Source of the DNA: a virus
Virus record (IMG/VR): IMGVR_UViG_3300005467_000038
Location: 1 to 22,771 of that record
DNA: 22,771 bases
Strand: one strand, 5' to 3'
Made by a program: the position numbers and the translations under genes. The notes under the pieces were generated by a model. That model was not told where the DNA came from, ran no database searches, and saw nothing but the letters and a program-made list of their open reading frames with translations. Each line of letters starts with the position of its first letter. Position 1 is the stretch's first letter. Below are positions 10,971 to 16,944 of this stretch, one piece after another.

Positions 10971-11235
10971 CCCTATCCCCCTCTACGAGATCGCGGATCT
11001 GTTCGACGACTTGCTTCTCGTAGTAGACCTGACGGTTGTACAAGTAATCCAGCATCTTTGTCTGCACCCACGGTTTGGACAAGGGCTGCTGCTTGAGTCC
11101 CGTCAACGCTGCTCGGTAAAAAGCAACGCGCTTGGATGGCGTGTCTTCCTCACCCCACGCCGACATGGTCTCGCGATATTGACTCTCGTACAGCTCCTTG
11201 ACCTTGTCGAGCAGCTTCTTATCAGCAGTCGTCAT
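10846..11235 (-). CDS. Unknown helical protein
   Basis: 129 residues. The N-terminal 90 residues (LLDKVKELYESQYRETM, KRVAFYRAALTGLKQQPL, YLYNRQVYYEKQVVEQIRDL) look like a helical soluble protein. The last 40 residues overlap the membrane protein gene and are Arg/Ser/Gly-rich, as expected when the other frame is the selected one. No family recognised. Overlaps nothing upstream; eight bases separate it from the preceding gene. Confidence 0.75.
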   Translation of the reverse strand: MTTADKKLLDKVKELYESQYRETMSAWGEEDTPSKRVAFYRAALTGLKQQPLSKPWVQTKMLDYLYNRQVYYEKQVVEQIRDLVEGDRDESSQTPYDWRMRHRWSHSERYLRSRGDGNGEGNDPTQQIQ

Positions 11236-11243
11236 GGATGCCC

Positions 11244-11624
11244 CTAGCGCCGCCTGAGAAGCTCGTACAGCATCCCTGTGGTCACCGCCAGGGATAGACC
11301 CCAGCCGAACTTCTTCTTGCGCATGAGAGCCTCTCCGACGTTCTTGACAAGGAAATCATCCATGAAATCATTCTCATGGAATGGGCCATCTTTCACGTAG
11401 GCGTCAGCGATCATCGTCGCCAAAGTGTTCCAGGCCTTGCGCTGTTTGTTGGTCCACTTGATCTGGATAGGATCGTCCGCGGGATCCCAAGGTCGGCCGA
11501 ATTTCTGAGTGAATCGGCGATGTGCCTTGAAGAATTCTTCGGAAGCTTGGTTGTAGAGGTCAGCGAAGGCATCGGAGATTTCGAATTTGATGGGACTGTC
11601 TTTACCGAAGGAATATGTCGGCAT
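11244..11624 (-). CDS. Unknown phage protein
   Basis: 126 residues from an ATG. An amphipathic N-terminal domain (FEISDAFADLYNQASEEFFKAH) and a charged middle end in a hydrophobic-basic tail FGWGLSLAVTTGMLYELLRRR that could associate with membrane. No recognised family. Its start follows the upstream stop within two bases. Confidence 0.78.
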   Translation of the reverse strand: MPTYSFGKDSPIKFEISDAFADLYNQASEEFFKAHRRFTQKFGRPWDPADDPIQIKWTNKQRKAWNTLATMIADAYVKDGPFHENDFMDDFLVKNVGEALMRKKKFGWGLSLAVTTGMLYELLRRR

Positions 11625-11625
11625 G

Positions 11626-11886
11626 TCAGAGAAGCCTTCCTTCTACTTGATGAATAACCTTTTCTACTCGATGCATGACCTCCGCGCCGAGAGCATCCAG
11701 CTTTTTCTCCAGATACTTCACCGTCTTCATCTGGAACGTCTTGTCATTGCTGGGGAATTTCTCGGCAAGCAACAGCGACCGCATGTAGAACATGGATCGA
11801 GTCCTGAGATCGTCGCTCCCACCCAAGATCCTGATGCTGGCTTTGAAAGCCGTCTCGAAAATCCAGTCGATCTCAGTTTCATCCAT
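11626..11886 (-). CDS. Unknown small helical protein
   Basis: 86 residues, almost entirely helical by composition, with WIFETAFKASIRILG and a C-terminal coiled-coil-like stretch FQMKTVKYLEKKLDALGAE. No cysteines or membrane segment. The stop and the next start are adjacent (TGACATG), so it is in one operon with its neighbours. Confidence 0.77.
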   Translation of the reverse strand: MDETEIDWIFETAFKASIRILGGSDDLRTRSMFYMRSLLLAEKFPSNDKTFQMKTVKYLEKKLDALGAEVMHRVEKVIHQVEGRLL

Positions 11887-11888
11887 TG

Positions 11889-12164
11889 TTACTTGTCCTT
11901 CGATCCTTCTTCGATGTCGTTGATGAACGCAGAGAGAATTTGTTCTTTGTCTTCGTAGTGCTTCTCTAGAAGAGTTGACAACTCTTTCAAAGAATTTCTG
12001 ATGCGAATTCCCCAGGATTTTTTGATCAGTGTGTAGGCGCGATTACGACCATCAGAAAGAATGTCATCCAGATATACCGAAATACGGACGACCTCTCGAA
12101 GAGCGTTATCTATCTCGATACGCTCTGGAGTTTTCTCGGGTTCCTCTGCTGTCGCGCTAATCAC
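11889..12164 (-). CDS. Unknown small helical protein
   Basis: 91 residues from a GTG preceded by AGGAGGTATCGT, a strong ribosome site that fixes the start. ALREVVRISVYLDDILSDG is followed by IRNSLKELSTLLEKHYEDKE, an amphipathic helical pattern similar in size and charge to the next gene (11626-11886); distant paralogy is possible but not shown. Confidence 0.78.
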   Translation of the reverse strand: MISATAEEPEKTPERIEIDNALREVVRISVYLDDILSDGRNRAYTLIKKSWGIRIRNSLKELSTLLEKHYEDKEQILSAFINDIEEGSKDK

Positions 12165-12174
12165 ACGATACCTC

Positions 12175-12351
12175 CTAGTGTCGATTCGGCATCTTCAGCT
12201 CGTGCCACATGTCGGTCAGATCCTGATCCATAGACATGATTTTGCGATAGGCGATGATCGCCGCTGCCGGAATAAGGACCAGGTATGTCAAGGCAACTAC
12301 CCCAGCGATCCGCTCAGGCGTGATCTTCTTCGGCAAGACTCTCCTATCCAT
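12175..12351 (-). CDS. Small single-pass membrane protein
   Basis: 58 residues from the ATG at 12351, which overlaps the upstream micro-gene stop as ATGGATAG. The frame is open to a GTG at 12378, but that start lies within the upstream gene without a ribosome site. MDRRVLPKKITPERI is followed by a membrane helix (AGVVALTYLVLIPAAAIIAY) and a charged tail. Second of three consecutive membrane microproteins. Confidence 0.75.
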   Translation of the reverse strand: MDRRVLPKKITPERIAGVVALTYLVLIPAAAIIAYRKIMSMDQDLTDMWHELKMPNRH

Positions 12352-12457
12352 ACATCCATCGTACAAAGAAGTAATCACCCGTGATGAACAGCAGCACGAA
12401 GATCACTAGAAGGATGATAAAAATTCTGTTTGACAGATACCGCTTATTGCGACCCAT
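12344..12457 (-). CDS. 37-residue membrane microprotein
   Basis: MGRNKRYLSNR precedes a strongly hydrophobic helix IFIILLVIFVLLFITG and a short aromatic tail. Its ATG shares an A with the upstream stop (TGATG), so translation is coupled. Inner-membrane location is clear from sequence; function is not. Confidence 0.72.
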   Translation of the reverse strand: MGRNKRYLSNRIFIILLVIFVLLFITGDYFFVRWMYG

Positions 12458-12555
12458 CAGCTCAGAATACGTGCCGCGACAAAGCCCACGATAACGCCGA
12501 CGATCAGTCCCTTCTTGTTCTTCTCGATGAACTGCTTGATCTGGTCCAGATCCAT
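12457..12555 (-). CDS. 32-residue membrane microprotein
   Basis: MDLDQIKQFIEKNKKG is followed by the hydrophobic helix LIVGVIVGFVAARILS. AAGGA lies seven bases ahead of the ATG, and the stop is coupled to the next start. Tail-anchored topology is likely. It opens a run of three tiny membrane genes. Confidence 0.72.
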   Translation of the reverse strand: MDLDQIKQFIEKNKKGLIVGVIVGFVAARILS

Positions 12556-12568
12556 TGTCGTTCCTTAT

Positions 12569-12907
12569 CTAGTCGGTCGAACTATCTTTGTATTCGGCAA
12601 CGCGACGAACGAGTTCCTCTTCGTCTTTGCAGTAGCGCCACTGATTTCCGTGGTAATGTTTCTCCGGTGGTTGGAACTGGAATCCCGCGGGACGTTCCCA
12701 CCCGGACAATGTGTTACCCACTGTCCAGTTGAAATACCATCCCGGATTCTCTGCGCTCAGTCGCTCACAGACCTCGAGTGCACCCTCAGGCCACCCAAGA
12801 CGCTTACTCAGAATGCGACGATTGTGGTTGAACAGCTCTAGTCGAGCTTGGTAGTAGCGGTCAGTACAGTAGCCGTCACCTGCGGTCCAGAGAGTCACTT
12901 CCGACAT
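12569..12907 (-). CDS. Unknown phage protein
   Basis: 112 residues, GAGGAG ribosome site. Rich in Trp and Tyr (GYCTDRYYQARLELF, NPGWYFNWTVGN, GFQFQPPEKHYHGNQW) and lacking membrane segments; it looks like a compact soluble enzyme or binding protein, but I recognise no family. Confidence 0.78.
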   Translation of the reverse strand: MSEVTLWTAGDGYCTDRYYQARLELFNHNRRILSKRLGWPEGALEVCERLSAENPGWYFNWTVGNTLSGWERPAGFQFQPPEKHYHGNQWRYCKDEEELVRRVAEYKDSSTD

Positions 12908-12924
12908 GACAAGGATCTCCTCAC

Positions 12925-13368
12925 CTAATCGTTTGTGGATTCCTCGGCGTTAGGAATGCTGTCCTTCTTGACAAGCCAGCCCGAATACGAACCGTGTTGT
13001 CGAACGGTCTTGTGACCGTCGTCGTAGACTGCGATGAAGACGATTGTGTCGCCAACGAGAATGGGCTGCGTGACCTTGCACCAACGATTCATATCCAACG
13101 CTTGGGTCATGTTGGCGTGCCAGTACGGCCCATTAGTATCCACGAGGTCTCTCTGCATGAGGACACGCATGCCTTCCTTCAGCTGGTAGCCATAGAAGAC
13201 GTCCTCCGTCTCGGGATTCATGCGGTAGTCACCGGGCACCATACCCTCTGGTACCGGCATGGGTTCGAGTGCGGCCTTGATACTCTCTCCCGGGGTGTCA
13301 GTCACGTTCGAGAGTCCTCCTTGTTGATACTTTCTGAAGGTAGACAAGGACTTGATGTTGTCGGACAT
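12925..13368 (-). CDS. Unknown phage protein, beta-rich C-terminal domain
   Basis: 147 residues. A disordered N-terminus with Pro-rich LEPMPVPEGMVPG is followed by a beta-rich part (GYQLKEGMRVLMQRDLV, RWCKVTQPILVGDTIVFIAVY, GSYSGWLVKKD) that could be a small barrel. The YGYQLKEGMRVLM segment reads like an RNA- or DNA-binding barrel strand pair, but that is only impression. Located after the less dense region at 13600-14187. Confidence 0.78.
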   Translation of the reverse strand: MSDNIKSLSTFRKYQQGGLSNVTDTPGESIKAALEPMPVPEGMVPGDYRMNPETEDVFYGYQLKEGMRVLMQRDLVDTNGPYWHANMTQALDMNRWCKVTQPILVGDTIVFIAVYDDGHKTVRQHGSYSGWLVKKDSIPNAEESTND

Positions 13369-13425
13369 GGGAAGCCTTTCATGTACATTTATTCATAGGG
13401 CGAGAGATCTTGATTTTTTTGAGCG

Positions 13426-13593
13426 TCATCGTTGAAGATATTCTTCAACGGTTACGACCTTCATTGTCTTACCGATGCATACGTCGTAGCCTGCACGAAT
13501 ATCCTTGTGCTCTTCCAGCCACTGTTTAACGTTGTCCGGTGTGCTGTTGTACATAGGTCGCATCTGCCGATCAAGTACTGCATCCAAATACAT
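13426..13593 (-). CDS. 55-residue unknown protein
   Basis: An ATG preceded by AAGGAGGTGAAAAGAC, the best ribosome site in the region. MYLDAVLDRQMRPMYNSTPD leads to VKQWLEEHKDIRAGYDV and KTMKVVTVEEYL. An 8-bp perfect inverted repeat (13431-13438 / 13442-13449) overlaps its last codons but has no U-tract. Function unknown. The gene is downstream of RNA element copy 1. Confidence 0.72.
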   Translation of the reverse strand: MYLDAVLDRQMRPMYNSTPDNVKQWLEEHKDIRAGYDVCIGKTMKVVTVEEYLQR

Positions 13594-13761
13594 GTCTTTT
13601 CACCTCCTTTCTTATTAGATTTAGTAGAAGAGATATCGGCGTTATCCCGTTGGCTTTAAGCCGCTCGGTCCCGAATGTTGCACGGATTGTTATCTCGTAA
13701 ACAACATGGCGTGTCGGCGCCTGTTTCGTAGAAGTAATCTATGCTCACGGTATTCGCGACA

Positions 13762-13854
13762 CCGATATCCAAATGGAGAAGAACGACTACTGTTCATCTC
13801 CGAGCAAGGGATAGGCCCCGCCAAGAAAGCCTATCCCTCACGCGCAAATGTCAG
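13762..13854 (-). ncRNA. Two-hairpin RNA-like element, copy 1
   Basis: On the minus strand: CTGACATTTGCG, a 10-bp stem (13829-13838 with 13807-13816), CCTTG, then a 5-bp GGAGA/TCTCC stem (13797-13801 with 13775-13779) and ATTTGGATATCGG. Copy 2 at 14034-14123 keeps the linkers but has a different, still paired, first stem. Its first bases overlap the stop of the 54-aa gene. From here to 13594 no gene with a proper start is visible: two protein-like frames overlap there without ATG or ribosome site. Structured leader or processed RNA is inferred. Confidence 0.55.
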
Positions 13855-14015
13855 GCCAGGGCGGAGAAGGCCGCCGCCTTGAACGCCACCTTGTCTTCCT
13901 CCGAGCACGACTTCCAGAAAGCGGTGAATTCGGTATTGGTCAACGGGTGAGCCGCGGGGCAGTCCTTCTCGAAGAACTTCTTGACGTCCAGCATGGTGCC
14001 CACGTTCTCGGACAT
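13851..14015 (-). CDS. 54-residue unknown protein
   Basis: An ATG eight bases after ACAGGAG. MSENVGTMLDVKKFFEKDCP is followed by PLTNTEFTAFWKSCSEEDKV and an Ala-rich helix to the end. This looks like a small helical protein of the kind found near phage structural or regulatory genes; no family assigned. It lies between the two copies of the RNA-like element, with copy 2 as its leader. Confidence 0.75.
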   Translation of the reverse strand: MSENVGTMLDVKKFFEKDCPAAHPLTNTEFTAFWKSCSEEDKVAFKAAAFSALA

Positions 14016-14033
14016 GTCATCTCCTGTAGGTTG

Positions 14034-14123
14034 CCGAGATATGTATCACAAGTGGAGAGGTCTGAACATCTCCGGGCCAAGGACGGAAGTTCGGGTCATC
14101 CGTCCTCGACTCGCAAACGTCAG
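14034..14123 (-). ncRNA. Two-hairpin RNA-like element, copy 2
   Basis: On the minus strand: CTGACGTTTGCG, an 8-bp stem (14099-14106 with 14080-14087), CCTTG, a 5-bp GGAGA/TCTCC stem (14069-14073 with 14054-14058), ACTTGTGATACATATCTCGG. It ends about 20 bases upstream of the 54-aa gene's ATG, so it occupies that gene's 5' leader. It shares linkers and architecture with copy 1. Confidence 0.55.
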
Positions 14124-14138
14124 ATAATGGGGATGGAA

Positions 14139-14160
14139 AGCTAGACGGGAAAATCTAGCT
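14139..14160 (-). terminator. Possible terminator after the 169-aa gene
   Basis: A 7-bp stem AGCTAGA/TCTAGCT with an 8-base loop on the minus strand, followed by TTCC. The U-tract is short, so this is a weak terminator or a processing hairpin. Confidence 0.4.
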
Positions 14161-14187
14161 CGTTATCGATGTTCTCAAGTCCAAACT

Positions 14188-14697
14188 CTAGATGGCGTGG
14201 CGATTGAAATGCCTTGACCCTTGCTGTGGTGCCTTGAGTGAGAGAGAACGAATATTGTTGGGGTTGGGAACAACACCACCGTTGGGGTTTTCTGGGCGCT
14301 GGTGGTGACATGAACATTGACTAGGGACAAGCTCCGTGATCTTGGGGGCTCGTTCCTCTTCGGGGTCTTCGACGTCATCAATCTCGTCGAGGTTGTAGAG
14401 GTCGGGGGTGAATTCGTAGCTGTCAGGAATTACCGAGAAAGTCTCGTCCAGCTTCTGCTGCGTGTAGACCTTGAAGCTGTACCTACCGTACTGCCAGGAC
14501 TTGACGACCCACAGTCCTGGAAAAGCCTCGGTCTGCCATGCTTTCTTGGCGTGGTTCACAGGAACCCGAATGAACCGGCCTCGGGCACTCTCGATGATCC
14601 GGCCTTCGCACCATCGAGAAACAACGTCCATATTTCTCTCGGTTACCTGAAAGCCAGTAACGATGAGTGGTAGTCGCATAAACCGGGTGGCCTGCAT
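14188..14697 (-). CDS. Conserved phage protein of unknown function
   Basis: 169 residues, GAGAGGAAGTAACAC before the ATG. FMRLPLIVTGFQVTERNMD, VVSRWCEGRI, GRFIRVPV and GLWVVKSWQYGRYSFKVYT follow the pattern of a small domain common in phages (xxVTxENMxxVAxWCxG ... WVV ... YKVYT). The C-terminal 60 residues are disordered and rich in Pro, Asn, His and Cys (QCSCHHQRPENPNGG). Function unknown. Confidence 0.82.
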   Translation of the reverse strand: MQATRFMRLPLIVTGFQVTERNMDVVSRWCEGRIIESARGRFIRVPVNHAKKAWQTEAFPGLWVVKSWQYGRYSFKVYTQQKLDETFSVIPDSYEFTPDLYNLDEIDDVEDPEEERAPKITELVPSQCSCHHQRPENPNGGVVPNPNNIRSLSLKAPQQGSRHFNRHAI

Positions 14698-14700
14698 GTG

Positions 14701-14979
14701 TTACTTCCTCTCGCGGAAAAGGATCCCGTTATTCAGCATAACGGAGATGGCATCGCTGGCCATCTGAGGGGTTGCGCCGGCCTCGCACAAGGACCCGTAT
14801 ACTCGTGTAAGTGTGTGCTCGTCGAAATACTCGTCGCGGCTGTAATTCAATCGGGGGATTGCTGCCGCCTCCAGCATGCAATCCGGACATTGGAAAATAC
14901 CACCACACCGGGCGGGCTTGATCGGGGGATTATCACCAAGCCTCGTCCCGGGTATGTGGCAGCCATGGGTGGTGCGCAT
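14701..14979 (-). CDS. Conserved small phage protein with Cys motif
   Basis: 92 residues. CHIPGTRLGDNPPIKPARCGG followed by CPDC gives a possible zinc site, then a helical C-terminal half (TLTRVYGSLCEAGATPQMASDA, ISVMLNNGILFRERK). A similar layout occurs in other actinophage and Gram-positive phage proteins from memory. It is not in the zinc-ribbon operon and lacks the CxxHG element. Confidence 0.78.
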   Translation of the reverse strand: MRTTHGCHIPGTRLGDNPPIKPARCGGIFQCPDCMLEAAAIPRLNYSRDEYFDEHTLTRVYGSLCEAGATPQMASDAISVMLNNGILFRERK

Positions 14980-14999
14980 AAGACCCCCAGGATGACGTT

Positions 15000-15596
15000 C
15001 TAGTCTTCGATCACCTCCACACCGATATCCTCGGCATCCACGGCGCGGTGCTGCTCCGTGTCGACATGGATCATGTCCTCGACCGTGGCGTATTCCTGCT
15101 CGAGCTCATCCAGGAGAATATGGCCGAAGAAGCTCTGTAGATATGCCTTCTTACCACGTTGACCCGCGGCAGTCTTGTAATTCGAGATGGCGATGACCAT
15201 GTGCGCCTCGCCCAGATCGAGGTTGTCCATCATGTGGACGAGTTCCTCGGTCAGTAGCGTCTTGCGCAAGGGCAACGTGTCGCCATCACCGGTCACCATG
15301 TAGACGCGAGGCGGGCGTCGGTCGTAGTTGACTGCTACCGGCAGGTGGTACATCTGTTCTTCGTCTTCGTCGCGCTTGCGCAGAGGCTTAACGTTCAGAC
15401 CCTTGTCCACCAGCTCCTTCGCCAGTCGCTCGTCGAGAACGATGGAGAACCCGCGGACACCGCCTTCTTGGTTGAAGGGTGTCGGTCGACCGGTGAAATT
15501 CCGGAAGGTGGTCTGTGCGTAACGGAAGGTGATCGTCTCCCGCTGCGGCATGCGACTGATCGGGTAAGCAGGCCGAAGAACTAGTTCGTTACTCAA
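15000..15596 (-). CDS. Phage single-stranded DNA-binding protein
   Basis: 198 residues from a TTG (AAGGACG upstream); no closer ATG fits the family's start. TTFRNFTGRPTPFNQEGGVRGFSIVL (29-54), AKELVDKGLNVKPLR, LPVAVNYDRRPPRVYMVT (85-102) and MVIAISNYKTAAGQRGKKAYLQSFF (133-157) match in order the phage SSB family with an OB-fold. The acidic C-terminus (VDAEDIGVEVIED) is typical of proteins that recruit replication partners. It probably coats ssDNA for the polymerase-primase-helicase encoded upstream at 16945-20925. Confidence 0.82.
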   Translation of the reverse strand: MSNELVLRPAYPISRMPQRETITFRYAQTTFRNFTGRPTPFNQEGGVRGFSIVLDERLAKELVDKGLNVKPLRKRDEDEEQMYHLPVAVNYDRRPPRVYMVTGDGDTLPLRKTLLTEELVHMMDNLDLGEAHMVIAISNYKTAAGQRGKKAYLQSFFGHILLDELEQEYATVEDMIHVDTEQHRAVDAEDIGVEVIED

Positions 15597-15670
15597 TGTA
15601 TGGTCGTCCTTCTATGATGGCGCTTTTTTTCGTAGTTACAGGATGGGCGTGCTGTCAGCGATGACGATAT

Positions 15671-15793
15671 CTAGCGGTGACCGTTACGCAGGAAACAGAT
15701 GCCGATCCACACCAACCAGAGACCCCCGGTGATGCAGACCAGGAAAAGATCCAGCAGCAATCGCGCCAGACCGTACTTCTTACGCCGAGCCAT
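15671..15793 (-). CDS. 40-residue membrane protein
   Basis: Starts at the ATG at 15793, ten bases after AAAGGA; an in-frame ATG at 15802 is only one base from that site. MARRKKYGLAR gives a positive N-terminus, followed by LLLDLFLVCITGGLWLVWIGICFL, enough for one long or two short membrane helices. The GGLWLVW motif is common in tiny phage membrane proteins. Its stop lies in an ACGATATCTA word that resembles part of the 17-bp repeat. Confidence 0.72.
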   Translation of the reverse strand: MARRKKYGLARLLLDLFLVCITGGLWLVWIGICFLRNGHR

Positions 15794-15810
15794 GGTGATC
15801 ATGTCCTTTC

Positions 15811-16092
15811 TTAGTTGTGAGGAGTGATGTCGTCTTCCAGCTGCTTGTAGGCCTTGAGCGTGGGCTCGAGATGAACTCCTTCCCAGGTAACCTTGTAGAT
15901 GACGCCGTCCGGGAGATTCGTCGTGAGAAAGATCGTCCACGTCCCCATGACGAAACCGCTCATGAGGGTCTGGGCCTCGATCTTGGGCGTTTCCGTGGTG
16001 TACAGTACCGTCCTGGCATGGCGCAATACCATCATGCGAGCTTCGACATTTCGCTCGGCCTCGAGACTGATTGAGGGCTTGCTGGTCACCAT
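15811..16092 (-). CDS. Unknown phage protein
   Basis: 93 residues, start overlapping the upstream stop by seven bases. SLEAERNVEARMMVLRHARTVLY is helical, then strands TWTIFLTTNLPDGVIYKVTW and a helical end TLKAYKQLEDD. No membrane helix or motif recognised. Confidence 0.76.
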   Translation of the reverse strand: MVTSKPSISLEAERNVEARMMVLRHARTVLYTTETPKIEAQTLMSGFVMGTWTIFLTTNLPDGVIYKVTWEGVHLEPTLKAYKQLEDDITPHN

Positions 16093-16286
16093 GGAAAATC
16101 CTCGTCCGTCGTCGGGATGAATACGCTGACTTTTACATCGATTATGGTCTCGCGAAATGCCCAGCTTCGGTTGTGCGTGATGAATCCCTTGGGGATCTCC
16201 GCAACCAGTCGGAGTATGCCGGTTTCAGGATCGTATTCGGCTTCGCCCACATCGCTCCCGATGATGCGCACCGGGATTTTTATCAT
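16086..16286 (-). CDS. Unknown small beta-rich protein
   Basis: 66 residues, AAGGG ribosome site eleven bases ahead. IKIPVRIIGSDVGEAEYDPETG, then ILRLVAEIPKGF and RETIIDVKVSVFIP, an alternation of strands consistent with a small barrel or sandwich. No family recognised. Confidence 0.76.
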   Translation of the reverse strand: MIKIPVRIIGSDVGEAEYDPETGILRLVAEIPKGFITHNRSWAFRETIIDVKVSVFIPTTDEDFPW

Positions 16287-16333
16287 AAGTTAGATACCCT
16301 TCTTCTCTTCGCGCTTCTCATCATCCCCATAGA

Positions 16334-16642
16334 TCACCGTCGAACGCGCTGCGACGATGTGGCAACGAAAATATCTACCGCGTGATAGATGACCACGATC
16401 GTTTTTTCCGAAGAACACTCATACCGTACCTCGAACAACATATTGTTCGTATCGGTGATCATTCCTCGGATCAACGCCACAAAGCCGTCTTCGCTGGCGT
16501 CCATGCTGACAATAACGATGTCGTAATCGTTAGTTTTTCGACCTGCCAAATCCCACGCGCGATATACGTGATCGTTAACGGCGGCTTCTGCCCACTCTTT
16601 ATAGGTGAATTTCGTTCCTTTGATCGTATAGTCGTTGCTCAT
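16334..16642 (-). CDS. Unknown phage protein
   Basis: 102 residues. IKGTKFTYKEWAEAAVNDHVYRAW, then NDYDIVIVSMDASEDGF and MLFEVRYECSSEKTIVVIYHAV; mixed alpha/beta, soluble. Its first 44 bases overlap the membrane microprotein gene upstream. The gap 16287-16333 contains no gene. Confidence 0.75.
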   Translation of the reverse strand: MSNDYTIKGTKFTYKEWAEAAVNDHVYRAWDLAGRKTNDYDIVIVSMDASEDGFVALIRGMITDTNNMLFEVRYECSSEKTIVVIYHAVDIFVATSSQRVRR

Positions 16643-16754
16643 CCGAATGAAGCTCCTTTAATTCTTTTCGAACATCTCGGATAATGAAAAAGACAACGAC
16701 AAGGGTCGCGAGGACGATTAGCGCTATCCCCGCGACCACCACGGCGTCATTCAT
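16599..16754 (-). CDS. 51-residue membrane protein
   Basis: The ATG overlaps the upstream stop as ATGA and has no ribosome site of its own, so it relies on translational coupling. MNDAVVVAGIALIVLATLVVV begins a membrane helix running to about residue 25, then RDVRKELKELHSDEQRLYDQ, a charged coiled-coil-like tail on the cytoplasmic side. Size and architecture recall spanin-like or holin-like microproteins, but no lysis gene is nearby and I do not assign that. Confidence 0.74.
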   Translation of the reverse strand: MNDAVVVAGIALIVLATLVVVFFIIRDVRKELKELHSDEQRLYDQRNEIHL

Positions 16755-16933
16755 CGAGGAGGTTTCAGTAGATCTTCGTTACGGATCGACTTGATTCCCA
16801 CGATTTTGTTCGGCATCTCTTTCGTGTCCCGCTTGCTCATCACTCGAGCCGACACGGCAATAAGTAGACCGATCAGCAGGATCGTGACACAGATAATCCC
16901 CACCGACCAGACCAGTGCCTCCCAACCGGTCAT
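16751..16933 (-). CDS. 60-residue membrane protein
   Basis: GGGAG lies eight bases ahead of the ATG. A hydrophobic helix at about 6-30 (ALVWSVGIICVTILLIGLLIAV) is followed by a basic tail (KRDTKEMPNKIVGIKSIRNED). First gene downstream of the large replication protein, 11 bases from its stop, and coupled to the next membrane gene. Confidence 0.77.
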   Translation of the reverse strand: MTGWEALVWSVGIICVTILLIGLLIAVSARVMSKRDTKEMPNKIVGIKSIRNEDLLKPPR

Positions 16934-16944
16934 TATGTTTCTCC

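Noticed and set aside
13431-13449. 8-bp perfect hairpin at the end of the 55-aa gene as a terminator
   Set aside because: On the transcribed strand it is followed by an A-run, not a U-run.
13594-13760. tRNA gene in the less dense region
   Set aside because: No cloverleaf with a T-arm GTTCRA and matching acceptor stem could be built on either strand.
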